DNA from: Blautia wexlerae DSM 19850
Lineage (GTDB): Bacteria; Bacillota; Clostridia; Lachnospirales; Lachnospiraceae
Reading direction: 5' to 3'
Assembly (NCBI RefSeq): GCF_025148125.1
Contig: NZ_CP102267.1
Span: 1,560,501-1,624,500 of the forward strand
DNA: 64,000 bases
In this document: positions 17,795 through 25,555 of the stretch, one piece after another
Numbering within the stretch: the first letter of the stretch is position 1
How the letters are laid out: each line of letters begins with the position of its first letter
The notes under the pieces: model-generated
What the model was told of the DNA's origin: nothing
The model's database searches: none
Seen by the model: the letters and a program-made list of their open reading frames with translations, nothing else
Made by a program: the position numbers and the translations under genes

Positions 17795-19303
17795 ATGGCA
17801 AAAGCGATTATGGTGCAGGGGACAATGTCCAATGCAGGAAAAAGCCTTCTGGCAGCAGGGCTTTGCAGGATTTTTAAACAGGATGGATACAGGGTGGCAC
17901 CCTTTAAATCCCAGAATATGGCACTGAACTCTTTTATTACAGAAGAGGGGCTGGAGATGGGCAGAGCTCAGGTGATGCAGGCGGAAGCAGCCGGAATTAA
18001 GCCTTCTGTGCTGATGAACCCCATTCTTCTGAAGCCTACCAATGATGTAGGCTCCCAGGTGATCGTAAACGGAGAAGTCCTGGGAACCATGAGTGCCAGA
18101 GATTATTTTAAATATAAGAAAAAGCTGGTGCCTGACATTATGAAGGCCTATGATAAACTGGCATCAGAAAATGATATCATTGTGATCGAGGGGGCCGGAA
18201 GCCCGGCGGAGATTAATCTGAAAACAGAAGATATCGTAAATATGGGAATGGCAAAGATGGCAAAGGCACCGGTGCTTCTGGTGGGAGATATTGACAGAGG
18301 TGGTGTTTTTGCACAGTTGATCGGTACAGTGGAGCTTCTGGAAGCGGATGAAAGAGAGATGGTAAAGGGTCTGATTATCAACAAATTCCGCGGCGACAAG
18401 ACCATCCTTGATCCGGGAGTGCAGATGCTGGAGGAGAGAAGCCATATCCCTGTAGTGGGAGTGGCTCCGTATCTGGATATTCAGGTGGAGGATGAGGACA
18501 GCCTCACAGAAAGATTTGACAGAAAACAGGAAGTGGATCTTATTGATATTGCAGTGATCCGGGTGCCAAGGATCTCCAATTTCACAGATTTTAATCCACT
18601 GGAAAGTATCCCGGGAGTTTCCTTGAGATATGTACAGCATGTCAGTGAACTGAAAAATCCGGATATGATCATCCTTCCAGGAACAAAAAATACAATGGAA
18701 GATCTGCTGTGGATGCGGGCTAATGGTCTGGAAGCTGCAGTTTTGAAGGAAGCTGCAAAGGGTAAGATCATCTTTGGAATCTGTGGCGGTTATCAGATGC
18801 TGGGTGAGACCTTAAGTGACCCTCATCATGTGGAAGCCGGAGGAACCATCAAGGGAATGGGACTGCTTCCTATGGATACTGTTTTTGCAGAAAAGAAAAC
18901 CAGAACCAGAGTTTCCGGCAGATTCCTGGAACTGGAGGGAGAACTGCAGGCACTTTCCGGCGCAGAACTGGAGGGTTACGAGATCCATATGGGAGAAACT
19001 GTGTTAAAAGGTGAAGCCGGACACAGTGTATCCATTGAAGATCAGGTATCAGGAGAGTGTAAGGAAGACGGTGCATATTGTAAAAATGTCTGCGGAACCT
19101 ATGTCCATGGAGTTTTTGACAGGGAAGATGTGGCAGAGGCTGTTGTACGTGTTCTGGGTGAGAAAAAGGGAATTGATGTATCTCAGATGACAGGAATCGA
19201 TTTTGCAGCATTTAAAGAAACCCAGTATGATATCCTGGCAGCAGAACTGAGGAAGCATCTGGATATGAAGAAAATCTATGAAATTCTGGAGCAGGGAATC
19301 TGA
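17795..19303 (+). CDS. cbiP: Cobyric acid synthase CbiP
   Basis: Amidates side chains b, d, e and g of adenosylcobyrinate a,c-diamide with glutamine and ATP. N-terminal ATPase: [41 protein letters not shown]-terminal glutaminase domain with the catalytic Cys in [11 protein letters not shown] and the late HGVFD motif. Length 502 is normal. The ATG at 17795 lies 32 bases after cobD. Confidence 0.97.
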   Translation: MAKAIMVQGTMSNAGKSLLAAGLCRIFKQDGYRVAPFKSQNMALNSFITEEGLEMGRAQVMQAEAAGIKPSVLMNPILLKPTNDVGSQVIVNGEVLGTMSARDYFKYKKKLVPDIMKAYDKLASENDIIVIEGAGSPAEINLKTEDIVNMGMAKMAKAPVLLVGDIDRGGVFAQLIGTVELLEADEREMVKGLIINKFRGDKTILDPGVQMLEERSHIPVVGVAPYLDIQVEDEDSLTERFDRKQEVDLIDIAVIRVPRISNFTDFNPLESIPGVSLRYVQHVSELKNPDMIILPGTKNTMEDLLWMRANGLEAAVLKEAAKGKIIFGICGGYQMLGETLSDPHHVEAGGTIKGMGLLPMDTVFAEKKTRTRVSGRFLELEGELQALSGAELEGYEIHMGETVLKGEAGHSVSIEDQVSGECKEDGAYCKNVCGTYVHGVFDREDVAEAVVRVLGEKKGIDVSQMTGIDFAAFKETQYDILAAELRKHLDMKKIYEILEQGI

Positions 19304-19396
19304 TCCGGAACTGTATGGTGAGCCATACTAGATAAGCCAATGAGTGATAGATGTAACTATTGTATACGGGAATTTATGGAATTTGGGAGATAAGGA

Positions 19397-20041
19397 ATGA
19401 AAGTAGAACTGGAAAATGTAAAACCAATGGATATAGAGAAACGCAGCTTTGAGATCATCACGGAGGAACTTGGAGATAAAAAGCTGGTTCCCGGAACAGA
19501 GCTGATCGTAAAAAGATGTATTCACACAAGCGCAGACTTTGATTATGCAGAGAATCTCTGTTTCTCTGAGAATGCAGTTGAGAAAGCAATTGCTGCTATC
19601 AAAGACGGTGCCTGCATTGTGACAGATACACACATGGCAGAGTCCGGGATCAACAAGAGAGTCCTTTCCCGTTACGGCGGAGAAGTATTCTGCTTTATCT
19701 CTGACGAGGACGTAGCTGCCACAGCCAAAGCCAACGGAACCACAAGAGCTACAGCCAGCATGGATAAGGCTGCTGCCATGGGAAAGAAGCTGATCTTTGC
19801 CATCGGAAATGCCCCCACTGCGCTGGTACGTCTCTATGAACTGATTGAGGATGGCAAGCTGGATCCTGAGCTGATCATCGGTGTGCCGGTAGGCTTTGTA
19901 AACGTGGTTCAGTCCAAGGAACTGATCATGCAGGCAGACGTACCTTATATTGTAGCCAGAGGAAGAAAGGGCGGAAGCAATGTTGCCGCATGTATCTGTA
20001 ATGCATTGCTTTATATGATTGATAATAACAGAGGATACTAA
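19397..20041 (+). CDS. cbiC: Cobalt-precorrin-8 methylmutase CbiC
   Basis: Moves a methyl group from C11 to C12 to give cobyrinate. The 214-residue protein has the catalytic His43 in CIHTSADFDY and the glycine-rich end RGRKGGSNVAA. It is the last gene of the corrin cluster; the facing gene on the minus strand begins its stop one base later, with no clear terminator between them. I saw no cbiL, cbiK/cbiX, cobU, cobS or cobT in the window, so these must be elsewhere. Confidence 0.96.
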   Translation: MKVELENVKPMDIEKRSFEIITEELGDKKLVPGTELIVKRCIHTSADFDYAENLCFSENAVEKAIAAIKDGACIVTDTHMAESGINKRVLSRYGGEVFCFISDEDVAATAKANGTTRATASMDKAAAMGKKLIFAIGNAPTALVRLYELIEDGKLDPELIIGVPVGFVNVVQSKELIMQADVPYIVARGRKGGSNVAACICNALLYMIDNNRGY

Positions 20042-21367
20042 TTAATTTTGTATCTGACTGATATCCTTTAACAGCTTGCATGCCGGGACGAAATCTGCTA
20101 CAGGCATGGAGGAGCAGGAGAGGATCAGGGTAATCTTACCGGGAGCCTCTCTCAGAAGCTGCAGGCGCAGACCATTGGTCTGTGCCTTTTTTTGAAGCTC
20201 CTGCCAGGTAAGAGTTGTGGACAGAGTCAGGGCCAGGCTGGTACCTGCGGCTCCGGTCTGGATCTGGGAATCTTTTCCAAATACTTCCCGCACAGCACTG
20301 CGGAGTGCTTTCAGCTTTACAGAATACAGACGTTTCAGCTTACGGGTCTGTGCTGCCAGGTGACCATCCCGGATAAATTGGCACAGAGCAATCTGCTCTG
20401 CCTTTGATGCTGTCTGATTATATTGGTCTGCTTTTTTTCTGTACAGTGCAGACAGCTCCGGAGGCAGGACCATAAAACTGATACGGATGGAGGGCAGCAG
20501 AAGTCTGGAAAAGGTTCCCAGATACACCACATTCTGACCGCCTGCCAGACCAAAAAGAGAAGGGGTCGGCTTCTGCAGATACACAAATTCATTTTCAAAA
20601 TCATCCTCAATGACCAGACTGCCATGTGCAGCAGAGTAATTCACCAGCTCCAGGCGTCTGGAAACAGGCATAATATCACCCCATTTTGTCATATGTGCAG
20701 GAGAAACATAAATAATATCACAGTCCTTATTCCTGTAATCTATCTGAAACCCATAGTCATGAAACACAGTGCTTCCCTGTACAAAAGAAGGATTGGGAAA
20801 AGAAACAGTCCGACGTTGCTCAAGGAGCGGGCAGAGGATGTGCAAAAGACTCTGAATACCTGCACCGATCACAATATCCTCCCCACTACATAGCACGTTT
20901 CTACGTTCTCTCACATAATCGGCAAGTGTATCTCTCAGGTCAGCCTCACCCTGAGGTTCTCCATAAGACAGTAATCTTTCATCCTGGCGAAGAGCGCTTT
21001 TGATATAACGTCTCCAAAGGTCAAAACGGAAACTCTCCCGATCTACTCCTGAAGAAGCAAAATCAAACCGGCAAGGTGTCTGAGCATGTTTCTCTGTTTT
21101 TCTGACAGTTGAGTGTTGCCTGTCAGCTATATCTGTCACATAGTATCCGCTCTGGGCTTTGGAGATAATATATCCCTCCGCAGCCAGCTGCAGATAGGCA
21201 TTTTCAATGGTAGTGCGGCTCAGCTTCAGCTCCTGTGAACATTTTCGAAGGGAGGGCATCCTGCTTCCGGGCAGGAGCTTTTTCTCCATGATCAGCTCCC
21301 TGTAATAGTGGAACACCTCCAGATACAGGTGCTCCTTTTTTTTATTCTTATCTAAAATCAATTCCAT
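20042..21367 (-). CDS. MocR/PdxR-type regulator with Lys-to-Arg change at the PLP site
   Basis: GntR-type winged helix (residues about 12-80, with RMPSLRKCSQELKLSRTTIENAY) joined to an aminotransferase-like domain (about 110-435). In related MocR proteins this domain binds PLP through a lysine in a YxGTFSK motif. Here the codon at 20504-20506 reads Arg (residue 288, GTFSRLLLP), so the usual Schiff base cannot form. It is divergent from a pyridoxamine kinase gene, so its likely target is vitamin B6 salvage. Length 441 is normal. Whether it senses PLP non-covalently or another ligand is unknown. Confidence 0.88.
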   Translation of the reverse strand: MELILDKNKKKEHLYLEVFHYYRELIMEKKLLPGSRMPSLRKCSQELKLSRTTIENAYLQLAAEGYIISKAQSGYYVTDIADRQHSTVRKTEKHAQTPCRFDFASSGVDRESFRFDLWRRYIKSALRQDERLLSYGEPQGEADLRDTLADYVRERRNVLCSGEDIVIGAGIQSLLHILCPLLEQRRTVSFPNPSFVQGSTVFHDYGFQIDYRNKDCDIIYVSPAHMTKWGDIMPVSRRLELVNYSAAHGSLVIEDDFENEFVYLQKPTPSLFGLAGGQNVVYLGTFSRLLLPSIRISFMVLPPELSALYRKKADQYNQTASKAEQIALCQFIRDGHLAAQTRKLKRLYSVKLKALRSAVREVFGKDSQIQTGAAGTSLALTLSTTLTWQELQKKAQTNGLRLQLLREAPGKITLILSCSSMPVADFVPACKLLKDISQIQN

Positions 21368-21404
21368 ATGTAAAACTCCGATCCTTCAAACATGCTGATG
21401 GCAT

Positions 21405-21500
21405 TCTTGAATTGCTATAGGGTTAAAAATAAACTGACCCTTAAAAAAACATTAAATCTGGCTATATTCATATATCCACTGTGATGCTATATTAATACAA
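21405..21500. promoter_or_regulatory. Divergent control region of the B6 locus
   Basis: The 163-base gap between the MocR gene and the kinase gene has an imperfect palindrome GGGT-N13-ACCC (21420-21440) next to an ATTGCTATAG motif at 21412, and AT-rich stretches suited to promoters. It is the natural place for the regulator to bind; the precise site is a guess. Confidence 0.4.
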
Positions 21501-21530
21501 AGCATAAAAGAAAGCAAGAGGAATAAAAAA

Positions 21531-22400
21531 TTGAAAAAAATTGCAGTAATTCATGATCTGTCCGGTCTGGGGAAATGCTCTCTTACAGCAGCGATTCCTG
21601 TAATTTCCGCCATGGGAGTCCAGGCTTGTCCGCTGCCCACCGCAATATTGAGTAATCAGACAGGATATGGATCTTATTTCTGGGATGATTATACAGACCG
21701 GATGGAGCTGATCATGGATGAGTGGAAAAAAACGGGATTTACACCGGATGGTGTTTATACAGGATTTCTGGGAGACGCCAGACAGGTGGATCTGATTCTG
21801 AAATTTGTAGATATGTTCTGCACAGAGGGAACACATATCCTGGTTGATCCGGTTATGGGAGACAGAGGGGAAACATACAAAACCTATTCAGAGACTCTCT
21901 GTGAAAAAATGCGGACTCTGGTCAGAGAAGCTACAGTGATTACGCCGAACCTGACAGAGGCACTTCTTCTTCTGTATGGAGAAGAGGGGATGAAAGAAAG
22001 AATGAAAGCACTTTCTGATATGGAAGAAACACAGTTGCTTAAGGAAATAGAAACATCCGGCAGAGAACTGACTCAGCGTTTTGGGCTGGAAGCAATTGTG
22101 ATCACAGGAGTAGAGGTGTCCGGCAGTGACGGCAGAGCACGAATGGGAAATCTGGTTCTGGAGAAAGAAAAAGCAGACTGGTGTTTTTCTGTAAAAGAGG
22201 GCGGCAGTTATTCCGGAACAGGAGATCTTCTGGCATCTGTACTGAGTGCGGGAATGGTGAGAGGGATTCCCATGAAAGCATGTGTGGAGAAGGCTGTTGA
22301 ATTTCTGGGAGGAGCTATTCACGATGCAGTGGAAGAAGGAACTGACAGAAATGACGGAGTCTGCTTTGAAAAATATCTGGGGATACTGACACAGATATAA
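21531..22400 (+). CDS. Pyridoxamine/pyridoxal kinase
   Basis: Ribokinase-fold enzyme that phosphorylates B6 vitamers. DLSGLGKCSLTAAIPV at the N terminus, LSNQTGYG, DPVMGD and the catalytic Asp in SYSGTGDLLASV match the PdxK/PdxY group. Start is TTG at 21531 with GAGGA 8 bases upstream. Length 289 is normal. It is divergent from the MocR regulator and followed at 66 bases by a small membrane protein gene, which together look like a B6 salvage unit. Confidence 0.9.
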   Translation: MKKIAVIHDLSGLGKCSLTAAIPVISAMGVQACPLPTAILSNQTGYGSYFWDDYTDRMELIMDEWKKTGFTPDGVYTGFLGDARQVDLILKFVDMFCTEGTHILVDPVMGDRGETYKTYSETLCEKMRTLVREATVITPNLTEALLLLYGEEGMKERMKALSDMEETQLLKEIETSGRELTQRFGLEAIVITGVEVSGSDGRARMGNLVLEKEKADWCFSVKEGGSYSGTGDLLASVLSAGMVRGIPMKACVEKAVEFLGGAIHDAVEEGTDRNDGVCFEKYLGILTQI

Positions 22401-22466
22401 AACAGGAAATCATAGATACCAAATGCCGGATAGTTAAGTAAAATATATAACAGGAGGGACCATATT

Positions 22467-23003
22467 ATGTCTGAATTAACAGCAAAAGAAAACATCAAAA
22501 CGGCCGATACAGTGAAAAGGATCACAGCCACAGCGGTAATGGCAGCATTGACTACTTTAATGACAGCTTATATTTTCCACATTCCGGTAGGGGTGAACGG
22601 AGGATATGTACATCTGGGCGACACGATGATCTATCTGGCAGCAGCATTTCTGCCACTACCTTACGCATGTGCGGCAGGAGCGATCGGAGGTGGCCTGGCA
22701 GATCTTCTGACAGCACCTGTATGGGCGCCTGCAACCATAATTATCAAAATGCTGATCTGTCTTCCGTTTTCTTCTAAAGGAACAAAGCTGGTCACAAAGA
22801 AAAATGTAGTTGCATTATTCCTTGCATTCGCCATCTCAGCAACAGGATACTATATTGCAGAAGGAATTATGTTTGGATTTACAGCATCCTTCTTTACCTC
22901 TGTCAGCGGAAGTATTGTACAGTCAGGTGGAAGTGCCATTATGTTTGTGATCATTGGTACTGCACTTGATAAAATCGGATTTAAGACGAATATTGCGAAA
23001 TAA
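22467..23003 (+). CDS. Small integral membrane protein, ECF S-component-like (TIGR04002 type)
   Basis: A 178-residue protein with five or six hydrophobic segments and the stretch GYVHLGDTMIYLAA, resembling the substrate-binding (S) subunits of energy-coupling-factor vitamin transporters. It also resembles the family named TIGR04002, as I recall it. AGGAGG precedes the ATG at 22467. Placement after a pyridoxamine kinase suggests a B6 vitamer as cargo, with the shared ECF ATPase module encoded elsewhere; this is inference from context. Confidence 0.72.
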   Translation: MSELTAKENIKTADTVKRITATAVMAALTTLMTAYIFHIPVGVNGGYVHLGDTMIYLAAAFLPLPYACAAGAIGGGLADLLTAPVWAPATIIIKMLICLPFSSKGTKLVTKKNVVALFLAFAISATGYYIAEGIMFGFTASFFTSVSGSIVQSGGSAIMFVIIGTALDKIGFKTNIAK

Positions 23004-23047
23004 TACGAAAAATAAAATAACTGAGTTTAAAATGAGGAAAATATAAA

Positions 23048-23653
23048 ATGACAACAGATATCATATACAGATATAAAAACCAGGTATATTTTAACATCAC
23101 CAATAAATGTCCATGCAGATGCACTTTCTGCATCCGAAATACAGAGGATGCCATCGGTGAGGCATCCAATCTCTGGTTTGAACATGAACCTGCATTGGAA
23201 GAGATTTACAAAGCCATTGATGAGTTTGATTTTTCAGACTGTAATGAAGTGGTTTTCTGCGGATACGGAGAACCGACCATGGCTCTTGAGAACCTTATAG
23301 CAGTAAGCAAATATATCAGGGAAAGATACCCATTCCGGATCAGGCTGAATACCAACGGCTTATCTGATCTGATTCACAAACGTTCTACTGCAGAAGAAAT
23401 CTGTCAGGCTGTAGACAGTATATCCATCAGCCTGAATATGCCGGATGCAGCTTCCTACAATGAAGTAGTCCGTCCAGCATACGGCGAGAAGTCCTTTGAC
23501 GCCATGCTGAAATTTGCAAGAGACTGCAAGCAGTATCTTGATGATGTACGCTTCACAGTTGTAGATGTGATTGGCGAGGAAAAAGTAGAGCAGAGTAAAA
23601 TCCTGGCTGCTCAGAATGGGATTCCGTTAAGAGTAAGAAAATATTCACCGTGA
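23048..23653 (+). CDS. Short radical SAM protein (TatD-associated type)
   Basis: Contains the radical SAM cluster motif CX3CX2C within NKCPCRCTFCIRN near residue 23, followed by GYGEPT and LNTNGLSDL, which fit the SAM-binding barrel. At 201 residues it is short for the superfamily, with no C-terminal auxiliary cluster domain. It resembles radical SAM proteins described as linked to TatD-family genes; no tatD gene is present here. It begins 44 bases after the membrane protein gene and likely shares its transcript. The reaction is unknown. Confidence 0.8.
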   Translation: MTTDIIYRYKNQVYFNITNKCPCRCTFCIRNTEDAIGEASNLWFEHEPALEEIYKAIDEFDFSDCNEVVFCGYGEPTMALENLIAVSKYIRERYPFRIRLNTNGLSDLIHKRSTAEEICQAVDSISISLNMPDAASYNEVVRPAYGEKSFDAMLKFARDCKQYLDDVRFTVVDVIGEEKVEQSKILAAQNGIPLRVRKYSP

Positions 23654-23710
23654 TACAGAATAGAAAATTTCTGCTTTTGCTTTTAAATTTGTCTGAAAAC
23701 TACAGCAGTC

Positions 23711-23743
23711 ATGCACCTTACCGTGCGTGGCTGCTTATTTTTT
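23711..23743 (+). terminator. Terminator after the radical SAM gene
   Basis: Hairpin GCAGTCATGCAC / GTGCGTGGCTGC (23705-23734, two mismatches or wobble pairs) followed by TTATTTTTT. Ends the B6 transcript. Confidence 0.75.
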
Positions 23744-23786
23744 ATGTTATAGGAAATTATTCCGTAATGTTCCTATAACATAAAAA
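23739..23786. repeat. 17-bp perfect inverted repeat
   Basis: TTTTTATGTTATAGGAA (23739-23755) pairs exactly with its complement at 23770-23786 across a 14-base loop. It overlaps the tail of the preceding terminator and may be a second, bidirectional terminator. Confidence 0.7.
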
Positions 23787-23830
23787 GCCTTCCGGGCAGG
23801 ATGAAGTCCCCTTCTTCGAAAATTGCAAAA

Positions 23831-23860
23831 AGTAATAAGTAATAAGTAATAAGCAATAAG
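23831..23860. repeat. Short tandem repeat of TAATAAG
   Basis: Three copies of TAATAAG and one CAATAAG in a row upstream of the sdpR promoter. Slippage-prone simple repeat; no function seen. Confidence 0.7.
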
Positions 23861-23869
23861 AGAGTGCAC

Positions 23870-23920
23870 TTGACATATGATATTCTTTATACTATGTTAT
23901 ATTTAACAATTAGGTTAAAT
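23870..23920 (+). promoter_or_regulatory. Promoter and operator of the sdpR-sdpI pair
   Basis: TTGACA (23870-23875), 17 bp, TATGTT (23893-23898). Directly downstream is the palindrome ATTTAAC-N6-GTTAAAT (23901-23920), placed over the start of transcription, as expected for an autorepressing ArsR-type regulator. Confidence 0.72.
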
Positions 23921-23925
23921 GTTAA

Positions 23926-24231
23926 ATGAAAGGCTGTGATGAACTATTGGGATTACAGGATACATTGAAAGCACTGGCAGATCCAATACGACGTGAGATT
24001 CTAAATTTGTTAAAGGGCGGACGGCTTTCAGCAGGAGAGATATGTGAACATTTTTCAGTGACTGGGGCGTCTATATCCAGACATCTGGCAATATTAAAGG
24101 ATGCTGATCTGATCAGGAGCAAAAGGGAAGGAAAATTTATTTATTACGAACTAAATACTTCTGTATTGGAGGATGTTATGTTGTGGATCACAGACTTAAA
24201 GGGGGTATCGGATTATGAAGGAAATGATTAA
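23926..24231 (+). CDS. sdpR: ArsR-type repressor, SdpR-like
   Basis: Winged-helix DNA-binding protein of 101 residues: LKALADPIRREILNLLK, then the recognition helix in SVTGASISRHLAIL, and the wing GKFIYYELN. No metal-binding cysteine box of the ArsR kind is visible, which fits the SdpR autorepressor group. In Bacillus subtilis SdpR is held at the membrane by SdpI; the gene here overlaps an sdpI-like gene by 17 bases. The ATG at 23926 has a weak ribosome site; a TTG a few codons later, behind AAAGG, is an alternative start. Confidence 0.85.
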   Translation: MKGCDELLGLQDTLKALADPIRREILNLLKGGRLSAGEICEHFSVTGASISRHLAILKDADLIRSKREGKFIYYELNTSVLEDVMLWITDLKGVSDYEGND

Positions 24232-25243
24232 AAAATATAAAGGTACATTGATCTGTTCTGTACTGGTAATGCTTGCAGGAATTTTGGTGGGTTTTACGAT
24301 GGCGCAGAGCATATGGATAAACGTGTTTTTTGTAGTGACAGATTGTATACTGGTGACAATCATCTTTTATGACAACAGGAACAGACAGCAGAGCAGCAAG
24401 GTTATAGGGATGGTCATATGGATGATACCTGTTACCGCGTTAATCTATAATGGTATGGCAAGACTGATCAGTATGGATGCGGATAGTGAGAATCTGTTTA
24501 TGGCAGTAATTTACTTTGGAACAGGATTACTGTTTATGATCATAGGAAATTATTTGCCAAAGGTGAAACAGAATAACACCATAGGAATCAGGGTTGTATG
24601 GACATTGCAGGATGAAGAAAACTGGAGTGCAACTCATAGATTCAGTGGAAAATTATGGGTGGCATCAGGTGTCTTATGTATGCTTTGCGGCCTTTTTGGA
24701 GAAAGCATTGCTGCTTTGGTTTTGTATATTGTGAGCATTATGGCTGCTGCAATTGTCAGCATTCTTTATTCTTATCTTTTTTATAAGAAAAAAATGGAAG
24801 CCGGAGAAAAATTAAAAATCCAGTATAACAAGAAGACAATCGTGATATATGTAATCGTATCAGTTTTTGTCGTAATATTTACTATATGGACTTTGTTCTG
24901 GGGTGGTATTGATATCAGTTTCCATGATAATGATTTTACTGTTGAGGTACAGGGATGGAGTGATTATACAGTGGATTATGAGCAGATTGACAGTATCTCA
25001 TACAAAGAAAATTTATTTCAAAATGGGAATGATCGCAGAACAAATGGTATGGGAAACCTGAAGTATGGTATGGGAAATTTCAGAAATGATATTTATGGAG
25101 ATTATATCCGCTACACCCATGCATCCTGCCACTCATATGTAGTTATGGATATAGGCGGAAAAATATTGGTGGTAAATGGCGCAGATGAATCAGAAACAAA
25201 GAAAATTTATGACACTCTCAGAGAGAAATGTCAGATGAATTAG
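24215..25243 (+). CDS. sdpI: SdpI-family membrane protein with C-terminal extension
   Basis: Residues 1-210 hold about six membrane segments and the SdpI signature NNTIGIRVVWTLQDEENWSATHR cut by segments, known from the immunity protein that protects against the SdpC toxin and signals to SdpR. Residues about 225-340 add a soluble part after one further membrane helix, with YTVDYEQIDSISY and IGGKILVVNG, resembling a PH-like domain. This is much longer than a minimal SdpI. No sdpC toxin gene is nearby, so it may protect against foreign toxins or sense envelope stress. It overlaps sdpR and is probably translationally coupled. Confidence 0.82.
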   Translation: MKEMIKKYKGTLICSVLVMLAGILVGFTMAQSIWINVFFVVTDCILVTIIFYDNRNRQQSSKVIGMVIWMIPVTALIYNGMARLISMDADSENLFMAVIYFGTGLLFMIIGNYLPKVKQNNTIGIRVVWTLQDEENWSATHRFSGKLWVASGVLCMLCGLFGESIAALVLYIVSIMAAAIVSILYSYLFYKKKMEAGEKLKIQYNKKTIVIYVIVSVFVVIFTIWTLFWGGIDISFHDNDFTVEVQGWSDYTVDYEQIDSISYKENLFQNGNDRRTNGMGNLKYGMGNFRNDIYGDYIRYTHASCHSYVVMDIGGKILVVNGADESETKKIYDTLREKCQMN

Positions 25244-25278
25244 TGTGTGTTTAATCGAATCAGACAAGTAGCAAAATA

Positions 25279-25319
25279 ACAGGTATTGCGGTTATAAATC
25301 ACAATACCTGTTATTTTTT
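25279..25319 (+). terminator. Terminator after the sdpI-like gene
   Basis: Stem AACAGGTATTG / CAATACCTGTT with a 12-base loop, then ATTTTTTG. Confidence 0.88.
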
Positions 25320-25360
25320 GATGCGATTGCGGGTATCATGGAACCATGAAGGTGATTTCT

Positions 25361-25450
25361 ATGATAAACAGACAGTTCTACATCAATAAGATTATGCCAT
25401 ATGCTGATACGTCTTGTGTAAAAGTGTTGACTGTCTTTATACAATCTTAA
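25361..25450 (+). pseudogene. Remnant of the N terminus of an AAA ATPase gene
   Basis: A 29-codon frame with a ribosome site (AAGGTGAT) encodes MINRQFYINKIMPYAD then VKVLT, which is how many bacterial DUF4143-type ATPases begin; in those the next residues would be the GIRRxGKS P-loop. Here the frame instead leaves that sequence and stops. It looks like the stump of a deleted gene. The 230-base region around it otherwise only holds the ktrB leader. Confidence 0.5.
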
Positions 25451-25555
25451 TACGGAATCATAGACTTTTATACTATCTTTGAAAGCAATTGTATATAATA
25501 AAACGCATTATGAAGATATTGCTATAGAATCATTAGTAAGGAGTTATGATTATTT

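Noticed and set aside
23831..23860. Possible CRISPR-like or iteron repeats (TAATAAG)
   Set aside because: Units are 7 bp in direct contact with no spacers and no nearby cas or replication genes; a simple tandem repeat.
25451..25555. Possible c-di-AMP (ydaO) riboswitch before ktrB
   Set aside because: The leader is too short and lacks the conserved ydaO landmarks.
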